From Crossiella equi (lineage in GTDB: Bacteria; Actinomycetota; Actinomycetes; Mycobacteriales; Pseudonocardiaceae): 64,000 nucleotides of DNA. The notes below the pieces were generated by a model. That model was not told the DNA's origin. It saw only the letters and a list, made by a program, of their open reading frames with translations, and searched no databases. Position numbers and translations under genes: made by a program. Location: NCBI RefSeq assembly GCF_017876755.1, contig NZ_JAGIOO010000001.1, positions 7,921,786 to 7,985,785 on the forward strand. The letters run 5' to 3'. How positions within the stretch are numbered: the stretch's first letter is position 1; each line of letters begins with the position of its first letter. This document shows, piece after piece, positions 1 through 9,600 of this stretch.

Positions 1-16
1 CGGGGGCGCAACCCGG

Positions 17-691
17 TCACAGCGGTCCGAACCGGTAACCGAACCCGCGCACGGTCTGGATGTAGCGGGGTTCGCGCGGGGTGTCCTCGACCTTGGCGCG
101 CAGCCGTTGCACGCAGTTGTCCACCAGGCGCGAGTCGCCGAGGTAGTCGTGCTCCCACACCGCCTCCAGCAGCTGCTGCCTGCTGAACACGCGCCCGGGC
201 GCCTGGACCAGTGTGAGCAGCAGCCGCAGCTCGGTCGCGGTGAGCGGGACCGGTTCGCCGCGCCGGGACACCGAGGCGGCGGCCGCGTTGACCACCAGGT
301 CCCCGAACACCAGCGGCGTCTCGGCGGTGGGCTGCCCGCGCCGCAGCACCGCGCGGATGCGGGCGTCCAGGACCGCGGGCCGCACCGGTTTGACCACGTA
401 GTCGTCGGCCCCGGCGGCCAGCCCGCCCACCACGTCGAAGTCGTCGCCGCGCGCGGTCAGCATGATCACCGGGACGGTGCCCGCCGCCCGGATCCGTGCG
501 CACACCGCGAAACCGTCCATTCCGGGCAGCATCAGGTCCAGCACCACGAGCTCGGGTGCGGCCGCGGCGAACTCGCGCAGCCCGTCCTCACCGGAGGCCG
601 CCACCCGCACCCGATGGCCGTGCCGGGCGAGCGCGAGCTCCAGACCCCGGCGGACCAGCGCGTCGTCCTCGATGAGCAGAATGGACACCAC
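17..691 (-). CDS. OmpR/PhoB-family response regulator
   Basis: A 224-aa two-component response regulator that would bind DNA after phosphorylation. The receiver domain (residues 1-115) has the acidic pair Asp9/Asp10, the phospho-acceptor Asp52 in VVLDLMLPG, Thr79 and Lys101 in VVKP. The C-terminal half (about 125-224) is a winged helix with the usual TATELRLL and VRGFGYRF signatures. The start is GTG at 691, with a second in-frame GTG at 688. The partner histidine kinase is not upstream, where TspO lies, so it is probably just outside the left edge, downstream of this gene. The regulon cannot be told from the window. Confidence 0.93.
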   Translation of the reverse strand: MVSILLIEDDALVRRGLELALARHGHRVRVAASGEDGLREFAAAAPELVVLDLMLPGMDGFAVCARIRAAGTVPVIMLTARGDDFDVVGGLAAGADDYVVKPVRPAVLDARIRAVLRRGQPTAETPLVFGDLVVNAAAASVSRRGEPVPLTATELRLLLTLVQAPGRVFSRQQLLEAVWEHDYLGDSRLVDNCVQRLRAKVEDTPREPRYIQTVRGFGYRFGPL

Positions 692-760
692 CCGGCCAGT
701 ATCGGCGCCCCGGCCCGCACCCGCCCGGGGCGCGGCGGGCTTGCGACACGATCAGTGCAC

Positions 761-1249
761 TCAGAGTCCGGGGTTCATCCGCCAGATGGCGAAGTTCAGC
801 GCGCAGGCGAAGGCCGTGTACAGCCAGTACGGCAGCAGCAGGAGCGCGGCGGGCCGGTGCACGCGCCAGAACAGCCAGCCGGTGGCGGTGATGGCGAAGA
901 ACAGCAGCACCACCTCCAGGAACGCCAGCCCGTACAGGCGCGCGCCGTAGAAGACCGGGGTCCAGGCGGCGTTGAGCGAGAGCTGCACGCAGTAGGCGGT
1001 GATCGGGGTGGCGGAGTCCTCGACGTCGCGCCAGACCAGCCAGCCGGACAGCGCGATCATCAGGTAGAGCACCAGCCAGATCGGCCCGAACAGGTACGAG
1101 GGCGGTGACCAGGACGGCAGGTTGAGCTCCAGCGAGTCCGCCGCCGTGATGCTGGACAGCGCCCCGACCGTCCCGGCCATGGTGACGGCCCCCAGGAAAA
1201 CCGCCCCCGCGCCGAGCTGGCGGGCTGGGGACGGGCGGGCCTTCGGCAC
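761..1249 (-). CDS. TspO/MBR family membrane protein
   Basis: A five-helix membrane protein of the TspO/peripheral benzodiazepine receptor family, about 162 aa. Family signatures are visible: WxPPxYLFGPIW in helix 2, a LNAAWTPVFYG segment and PYWLYTAFACALN near the C-terminus. Members bind tetrapyrroles and take part in stress-related porphyrin handling. The frame is open to 1306, but I prefer GTG at 1249: a GGGAG precedes it and the extra 19 residues are not family-like. A TAGAAT-like -10 element lies just upstream on the minus strand. It sits next to the response regulator in the same orientation, but nothing shows they share a transcript. Confidence 0.85.
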   Translation of the reverse strand: MPKARPSPARQLGAGAVFLGAVTMAGTVGALSSITAADSLELNLPSWSPPSYLFGPIWLVLYLMIALSGWLVWRDVEDSATPITAYCVQLSLNAAWTPVFYGARLYGLAFLEVVLLFFAITATGWLFWRVHRPAALLLLPYWLYTAFACALNFAIWRMNPGL

Positions 1250-1403
1250 GGGGACTCCCAAGATCAGGTTGGGCCCGATTCTAGGACTGCTCCACTCGGC
1301 CGACAACGGTGGTGCGGAAGTGCGCCAGCGGCCCAGGACCCGTGGTGCGACCTCGGTCGCCCACGGGCCCTGGGCCGCGCGAACCGCTACAGCTTGTCAT
1401 CGG

Positions 1404-2279
1404 TCACCGGATGGAGAAGGACTCCCCGTAGACCTTCCAGTTCAGCGGGGTGGTGAGCTCGAAGTTCTTCTCGCGCAGGAACACCCGCTGCGCGGTGTCC
1501 ACGCGGCTGGTGTCCTCGTGCGCGGCCTCCTGCTTCATGGCCCACACCCGTGCGTCCAGGTAGGCGTTGAGGTAGGCGGTCTCGTCGCCGCCCTGGGCCG
1601 GGGGCTTGGCCTTGGCCAGGGCGCGCTCGCGGATGCCGCCGAAGCTGGTCGGGTCGTCACCGTTGCCGTGCATGACGATGGCGTCGTAGTAGATGAACTG
1701 CCCGAGGGCGCGCAGCCCGTCCGCCTTCGCCTGCCGGACCGCCGGGTTGAAGTACACGCGGTCCCGCTCGGACTCCTGCGCCTCCTGGAAGACCCTGTCC
1801 CTGGCCGCGGTCTTCCAGTCCTTGGTGTAGTTGGGGTCCAAGCCCTGGTGGCTGGCGCTGCCGTCGACCTTGCGCAGTGCGGGCAGGTACTTGGCCAGCA
1901 CGTTGCCGGGCTTGCGGGCGGTGTAGGCCTCGACGAGCTCCACCATGTCGTGCGTCCCGGAACAAAACCCGATGATGCCCGCGGTGTACCCGCGCCCGTC
2001 CTTGATGTCCTCGATGTAGCCGAACTGCGCACGCCAGTCCAACGAAGAGTTCTCGGCACTGGACACGATCCTCATGGCGATCTCCTTCTTCGCCGGATCA
2101 TCAAGCCCGGCAACGGCCGCGGCCTCCAGGACCCCCGCCGTCGAAGCCGCCCGGTCCCAGTCGGCGCCCGCCGACCCGACCCCCTGGGCCAAGGCCGGGC
2201 TGGCCCCGGCCCCACCGAACCCGAGTGCGACCACGACGGCGACGGCCACCGGCCGACTCTGCCAAACAGCGAACCTCAT
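1404..2279 (-). CDS. Secreted chitosanase, glycoside hydrolase family 46
   Basis: An endo-chitosanase that hydrolyses beta-1,4 linkages in chitosan outside the cell. The precursor is 291 aa with a signal peptide (basic n-region, AVAVVVALGFGGAGASPALA, cleavage near residue 32). The mature part carries GH46 hallmarks: the catalytic Glu in SSAENSSLDW, the catalytic Asp in EDIKDGRGYT, then AGIIGFCSGTHDM. Its length matches Streptomyces and Kitasatospora chitosanases. The start ATG at 2279 has a strong AAGGAGG 8 nt upstream. The frame extends to 2399, but that part is neither signal-like nor conserved-looking. A TTGACT-like -35 element lies near 2412 on the minus strand. Confidence 0.95.
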   Translation of the reverse strand: MRFAVWQSRPVAVAVVVALGFGGAGASPALAQGVGSAGADWDRAASTAGVLEAAAVAGLDDPAKKEIAMRIVSSAENSSLDWRAQFGYIEDIKDGRGYTAGIIGFCSGTHDMVELVEAYTARKPGNVLAKYLPALRKVDGSASHQGLDPNYTKDWKTAARDRVFQEAQESERDRVYFNPAVRQAKADGLRALGQFIYYDAIVMHGNGDDPTSFGGIRERALAKAKPPAQGGDETAYLNAYLDARVWAMKQEAAHEDTSRVDTAQRVFLREKNFELTTPLNWKVYGESFSIR

Positions 2280-3631
2280 CGGAGGATCCTCCTTGCGGGA
2301 GAAGGAAAACCCCGTGCGCGCTGGCGGCGTCACACGTCCGAGGCGGACCCCGGGAACAGGGAGGAACCGGGGCCGTGACCCGAGTGAACAGCACCCCAAC
2401 CCAAATAGTCAAGGCTCTTGCCTAATTGCCCGCCGGGCCGGATGTGCTTGCGCCCCAACGAATGCCCGTTTTGCCCACCGTCGTCCCCCAACGCGCGAAA
2501 CGCCCCTGCCCGCCGGGTCTCCGCCGGTTTCAGTACTCGTTCGGCCCGCCTCCTCGCTGGCGACCGGAAGATCAAGAGGCTCCCAGGACCCGTACTCGAA
2601 ACCGCTTGCCGGGGTCGCTGGGCCGGTCCGCTGGAGTGATCCGTGTCGGACTGGATCTCTGTGGCCAGCGCCTCGAGAAGCCCCTGAGGTCATCACCCGA
2701 TCGTTGTCGGGGTGCTGGGCAACCACGACGGCTGGAAAAGCGTTCCGCAGAGGAAGCGGTGTGGCGGGGCGGACCCGAGGAGTCGGGCTCGGACGCAGAT
2801 GGCCCCGGTCTGTCCCACGCGGCGCTGATTGTTGGGGTTCGCCATGGCCACGGCTGGCAGGTGCTGGTGGCAGGTGGCTCGGGCCGCGGACGCCGGACGG
2901 CGCGGGGGAGAGCTGGCGGGTCGGGCCGAACCGACCTGGGTTGCCTCGCCTGACTCCCCGCGCCCTGTTCGGTCAGTGATGTCCCGGTCTCGGCCCGGCT
3001 CGCTCCGTCGGGGCCGCTGGTCTCAGCTTCTCCAGTCGCTCCACCTGGCCCGGTTGGCCCACCTCGGCCCACCTGGCTGCGGTTGCATGGCTGGGCACCG
3101 GGGGTGCCCGTCAGCCTGGGCGTCCTGCCGTCTTGGTTCGTTCCGGCGGGTTCGGGGCGGCTTCGGGTGTGCTCGCGGATTCGGCTGGTTGGTTGTTGGG
3201 GTGGCCCATGAAAAGGGGGCAATGGGGGAGAGGCTGCCCCATCGGGCGGGATGTTCGGTGGGGGTCGGGAATACGGTTAATGAACCTGATCACGTCTGGC
3301 CGGAGGCTGGATTGCGTGCTCTGCGTGATTGTGGGTGTGTTTTTGGCTGGTCGGGGTTGACGCTCGGTGACGTGGTGTCCGTGCTTACCGTAACGCGGGG
3401 ACGCAAACCGGGTATCTGGCTTTATCAGGCTCTTTGAAGTGAGGGGATCCTTGGTCAGTCTAGTGCCTTGCTTGGCATTTTTTCGTCAGGTACCGTCCGG
3501 GATCGGTACGCCGAAGTCATCTGGGGGATGTTGTCGGCTCGGAATTTGGGCTGGCCATGTCCTGGCTTGGTGTGTACCGGCTTCAGTCCTGGGGTGGACT
3601 GCTGTGTCCTGAAGCTTGCGAAGGGGAGCCC
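2280..3631. other. 1.35-kb non-coding region upstream of the NRPS operon
   Basis: No convincing gene is present. The open frames here lack the third-position GC bias of every neighbour, and their translations are Arg/Pro/Gly-rich. The sequence becomes visibly less GC-rich towards 3240-3560. Near its right end are a short hairpin (TGCC at 3464-3467, GGCA at 3474-3477) followed by six T at 3478-3483, and a second stem (GTACCG/CGGTAC, about 3491-3510). These could be attenuation or regulatory structures in the operon leader. A TTGACG at 3356 is a weak promoter candidate. The region probably holds the chitosanase promoter (left) and the biosynthetic operon promoter (right). Confidence 0.5.
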
Positions 3632-6600
3632 ATGAAGCGCCTTGGCGCGCTGTTGGACGCTGAATACTGTTCGCTCGTCGGTCGGGTTGCGGAATACCTG
3701 ATCGATGCCGGGCACGTCGTGTACGTGCGCGGGGATCGGGCCGCTTGGGCCGGGGCGAATCCTCGGTTGTCCGCTGCTGATCTCGCGCAGGTCGAGGTCG
3801 GGGTTGAGCCCGCCGATGGGGTGGACTGCCGGATTCGGCTCGGGGGTGAGCCGGTCGGTCTCGGGGCTGAGCGGGATGTCCAGCTGCGTGTCGTGGAGGT
3901 GGAGGGGAGCCGCTTCGCCCGGTGTGAGCTGGGGGGACGGGTCGTCGCACAACGTTCCTGCGGGCAGTCCGCGGCTGAGGCCGAGGATGCCGTCGTCGAG
4001 GCGTGCATCGATGCGCTCATCGATCTGTCGCGCGGGGAGCCCGTGGTCGCCGAGTGCGCGCCCGGGGTTGATGTGCTCCAGGAGTTCCTCGACTGCCAGC
4101 GGCAGGCCGCCCTGTTGCGCGAACGGTACCGGCGGCTCGGGGCGCCGTTCCTGGTGTCCGACCTCGTGGAAAGTCAAGGGGATGCGCGTAGTTTCAGTTG
4201 TGAGTTGAACGAGCTGGCTGCGGGCTTCGAATTCCGGGAAATGCACCTGGAATGGCTTTCTGTTTGGCTGCTGTTCTTGCTCAATGGGCGCAAACCGGGC
4301 GTCTACGGTTACGATCTCGCGGGGGCGCGCGGGGGTGTGCGCAAGTACCTGCCTGTGTCGGCGGAAATGACGGCAAGTGAGCTTGTCGGCCAAACGAGTG
4401 ATGCGGTCTACGGGGTCAGCGGCAACCGCTTCTACGATTTCCGTGCCACCTGTGGGAACCACCCCGGCAGCGGGCTCACCGTCGGGTACGGGCGGCCAGC
4501 GGCGCCCGGAGTGGTGCGTGTGGAGTACCGCGACGGGAAACTCCACTGCTACGACAGCACCGGGTCTCCGTTCTTCGAGTTCCTGCCCGACTTCCTGGAC
4601 GAGTTCTTCGCCCGGCTCGGTGGGTTCGCGGCCGGGGAGCTCCCCCTTGGCGCGCTCACCGGGCTGCCCGACCGCGTTCGCGAGGCCTTCCCCAGCGGGC
4701 CCGCGCCCACGCCGTTCCCGGCCGATCTGCCCATCCACCACGCCATCGCCCAGGCCGCCCGGCGCACCCCCGACGCGCCCGCGCTGCTCTGCGGCGACAC
4801 CCGGCTCAGCCACCGCCAGCTGGACGAGGCCGCCAACCGGCTGGCCCACCTCGTCCGCGCCACGCACGCCCCCGCCGTCGGCGACCGCATCGCGCTCTAC
4901 CTCGACCGCACCGAGCACCTCCTCATCGCCGTGCTGGCCACCCTCAAGCTCGGCTGCGCCTATGTCCCGGTCGACCTCGACTCCCCGCCCGAGCGCACCG
5001 GCCTCATCCTCGACGCCAGCCGCCCCGCGCTCGTGCTCACCGACGAGCACGCCCGCCCCCGCCTGGACACCGGGCTGCCGGTGCTGGTCGTGGACGGCGT
5101 GGACACCTCGGCGCAGCCCGCCACCGACCCCGGCACCGAGGTCACCGGCGCCGATCTGGCCTACGTCATCTACACCTCCGGTACCACCGGTGTGCCCAAG
5201 GGCGTCGCGGTCGAGCACCGCAACTTCCTCAACATCGCCACCGACATCCGCGGCTGCCTGGACTTCCGCGCCACCGACCGCATGCTCGCGGTCACCACGA
5301 TCGCCTTCGACATCTCCACCCTCGAGGTCTTCCTGCCGCTGATGTGCGGCGGCGCGGTGGTCATGGCCCGCCGCGACGACCTCCTCGAGGTCGACCGCCT
5401 GCTCGACCTCGTCGCGCGCCACGGCGTCACCGTCATGCAGGCCACCCCGTCGCTGTGGCACCTGGTCACCCGCCGCCTGGACGGCCGCACCCTGCCGGTG
5501 CGCGCCCTCTGCGGCGGCGAGGCACTGCCCGCCGCGCTGGCCGAACAGCTGACCGGGGCCGTGCGGGAGTGCTGGAACGTCTACGGCCCCACCGAGACCG
5601 CGGTCTGGTCCACCCGCACGAAGATCACCGCGCCGGTCGGCCGCGTCACCATCGGCCGCCCGCTGGCCAACACCCGCTGCCACGTCCTGGACGAGCGGCG
5701 CGACCCGCTGCCGCCCGGCATCCCCGGTGAGCTCCACATCGGCGGCGCGGGTGTCGCACGCGGCTACTTCGGCGACCCCGAGCTGACCGACCGCCGCTTC
5801 GTCCCGGACCCGTTCGTCCCCGGGCAACGCCTCTACCGCACCGGCGACCTCGCCCGCGTGCTGGCCAACGGCGAGCTGGAGTTCCTGGGCCGCAACGACT
5901 TCCAGGTCAAGCTGCGCGGCCACCGCATCGAGCTCGGCGAGATCGAGAGCACCCTGGCCGGGCACGACGGCGTCGAGGCCGCGCTCGTCGTGGTCGGGGG
6001 CGGCAACACCGCCGACGGCGACGACGGCCGCTACCTGGCCGCCTACTACCTCGCGCCGGCGCCCGTCGACGAGACCGGGCTCCGCGACTTCCTGGCCGAC
6101 CGGCTCTCGGAGTACATGACGCCGACGGTGTTCATCCACCTGACCGCGTTCCCGCTCAACGCCAACGGCAAGATCGACCGCGCCGCCCTGCCTGACCCGG
6201 GCGAGCACCTGGTCTCCGGCCGGGTGCCCCCGGCCACCGAGATGGAGGCCCGGCTGCACGCGCTGTGGGTGGACCTGCTGGGGCACGAGGACATCGGCGT
6301 CACCGACGACTTCTTCCGCTTCGGTGGCAACAGCATCCTCGGCATCCGCCTGGTCAACCGCATCAACAGCGAGCTGGGCACCGACCTCAAGATCCGCGAC
6401 CTGTTCCGCGAGAAGACCGTGCGCGCGCTGGCCGGACCGGTCGCCGCGGGCCTGGGCACCTTCGCCTTCCGGGACTTCGTGATCGAGGAGGGCGATCGGG
6501 ACGCCCTGCACGAGCCGTTCCCGCTGACCAACGTGCAGCAGGCCTACTACCTGGGCCGGTTCAACAACTTCGAGCTCAGCGACGTCTCCACGCACGTCTA

Positions 6601-9600
6601 CACCGAGTTCCGCTACCGCCACCTCGACCCGGCCCGCGCCGAACGCGCCTTCAACCGGGTGCTGCGCCGCCACCACGCGCTGCGCACGGTCTTCGCCGAG
6701 GACGGCCAGCGCTTCCTGCCCGAGGTCCCCGACTACCGGATCCCGGTGCACGAGCTGTGCGAGGAATCCGAGCTGCTGGCCCTGCGCGAGCAGTACTCGC
6801 ACAAGCGCTACGACCCCGAGACCTACCCGCTGTTCGACCTGGTGGTCAGCCGCCTGGACGGCGTGTGGCGCCTGCACGTCAGCTTCGACGCGATCATCGT
6901 GGACATGTCCAGCTTCGGCATCCTCTTCCAGGAGTGGGCGGGCTACTACCGCGAGCCCGAGCTGGCCCTGCCCGAACCGGCCATCAGCTACCGCGACTAC
7001 GTGCTGCGCTACGAGCGCATCCGCGACAGCGCGCTGTTCGACGCCGCCGAGGACTACTGGCGGGCCAAGGCCGAGGACTACCGCATCGAGCTGACCCTGC
7101 CGATGCGCGCCCGGCCGTCCTCAGTGGACACACCCCGGTTCCGGCGCCTCAGCCGGACCGTGCCGCGCCCGGTGTGGCAGGCGCTGTCCGCGCGCTGCAA
7201 CCGCTACGGCATCAGCCCGACCGCGCTGATCCTGGAGCTGTACGGCCGGGTGCTCGCGCACTACAGCGGCCAGGACCAGCTGTGCGTCAACCTGACGCTG
7301 TTCAACCGCCTGCCGCTGCACGCCGACGTCAACGGTGTCATCGGCGACTTCACCGTGCTCGGCCTGTTCGACTACCGCACGCGGACCGAGCTGGGTATCG
7401 CGGCCAAGCTGCGCGCGGTGCACGACGAGCTGCTGCGTGACATCGACCACAACCTCTACGACGGCATCGACTTCCAGCGCTGGCTCAAGCTCAGCAACGG
7501 CCTGCCGCCCAACAAGATCGTGGCCCCGGTCGTGCTCACCTCCACGCTCGGCTCCGGCGACTCGGCGAGCCTGTTCGAGCTGCCGCTGGACGAGCACTAC
7601 GACGGCATGGACTACTCGATCTCCCAGACCTCGCAGGTGTGGCTGGACAACAAGGCCTACGAGACCGCGCAGGGCCTGGTCGCGGAGTGGGACTACGTCG
7701 AGCAGCTCTTCGCCGACGAGGTCATCCAGGCCATGCACGACGCCTACTGCTGGCTGATCGAACGCGTGGCCGAGCTGGAGTGGGAGGCCGACGACTACCC
7801 GCGCCTGCCGCTGCCCGCCGCCGACCGCGCGGTCATCGAGGCGGCCAACTCGGCCCGCCGCCCGGTCAGCGAGCACACGCTGTTCTCCCTCTACGAGGAG
7901 CGCCTGGCCGAGTTCGCGGACGGCACCGCCGTCATCGACGGCTCCGGCGAGTACCGCTACGACCGGCTGCACCGCGACAGCACCCGCCTGGCGGGCGCGC
8001 TGGCACGGCAGGAGGTCGTCGGTGTGCTGGCGGAGAAGGGCTACCCGCAGGTGGTGGCCACGCTCGGTGTGATGAAGTCCGGCTCGGCCTACGTGCCGAT
8101 GAACGTGGAGTGGCCCAACGGCCGCATCGGCGAGGTGCTGGCCCAGGCGGGCGCGGACACGCTGCTGGTCTCCCGCGCCCAGCTCGGGCGCACGACCGGC
8201 GAGCTGGGCGCCCGGATCCTGGTGGTCGAGGACCTGGTCGAGCAGGCCGCCGAGGCCGAGCTGCCCGAGGTGCACCCGGACGACGTGGCCTACGTGATCT
8301 TCACCTCCGGCTCGACCGGCAAGCCCAAGGGCGTCACGATCTCCCACCGCGGCGCGGTCAACACGCTGCTCGCGGTCAACGACGAGTTCGCGGTCACCGC
8401 GGCCGACCGCGTGCTGGCGCTGTCCGAGCTGAGCTTCGACCTGTCGGTCTACGACCTGTTCGGCGTGCTGGCCGCGGGCGGCACGGTCGTCTTCCCGAAC
8501 CAGGCCGAGACGCGGAACCCGGCGCACTGGGCCGAGCTGGTCCAGCGGCACGGCGTGACCCTGTGGAACAGCGTGCCGCAGCTGGCGGGCCTGCTCGCCG
8601 ACGAGGGCAGCGCCGAGCAGCTGGCGAGCCTGCGCGCGGTGCTGATGAGCGGCGACTGGATCCCGACCGGCCTGCCGGACAAGCTGCGCGCGCTCAACCC
8701 GGACCTGACCGTGATGAGCCTGGGCGGTGCGACCGAGGGCTCCATCTGGTCCATCTGGTACCCGGTCGGCGTGGTCGACCCGGACTGGACGAGCATTCCC
8801 TACGGCTTCGCCATGCCCAACCAGCGGATGTACGTGCTGGACGCCCGCGGCGAGCACTGCCCGGTCGGCGTCACCGGCCACATCCACATCGGCGGCGACG
8901 GCGTGGCCCTGGGCTACTGGCGTGACGAGGAGCAGACCGCCAAGCGCTACTTCACCCACCCGGAGCTGGGCCGCCTCTACCACACCGGAGACCTCGGCCG
9001 CTGGAACGCCCAGGGCCACATCGAGTTCCTCGGCCGCGACGACTTCCAGGTCAAGCTGAACGGCTACCGCGTGGAGCTGGAGGAGATCTCGGCCAAGATC
9101 GCCCGCCTGCCGGGCGTGGACAGCGCGGTGGTCACCGTGCAGAAGGGCGAGGACCAGGACCACCTGGTCGGCTACCTCGTCCCGGAGCACGTCCCAGCCA
9201 GGTCCACTGTGGACAAGGCCGACTTCCTGCTGGCCCAGCACGGCCTGCTGACCGAGGTCACCCCGCACCGGCAGCTGACCGAGGAGGCCGAGGAGTCGGT
9301 CTACACCCTGGCCAAGAGCTACCGCCGCTTCACCGGGGAGGAGGTGGACCTGGACGCGGTGCGCAAGCACTTCGCCGAGGCCACCACCCGTCAGGAGCAG
9401 CGCAGCGACGGCGGGGACTGGGCCGAGGTGCTCGGCCAGCTCGCCGCCGTCACCGTGCCCGGTCGCCTGACCCCGAAGTACCGGTACCCCTCGGCGGGCG
9501 GGGCCTACCCGCTGCGGGTGTTCGCCGGTCTCGCCGACGGCGGCCGGTACTACCACCACCCGCTCACCCACGAGCTGTGCACGCACCCGCTGGCCGAGCA

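Noticed and set aside
2829-3437. A 202-codon plus-strand frame, and a minus-strand frame 2572-3222, in the operon leader
   Set aside because: No GC3 bias, no ribosome site and Arg/Gly/Pro/Trp-rich translations; the region reads as non-coding.
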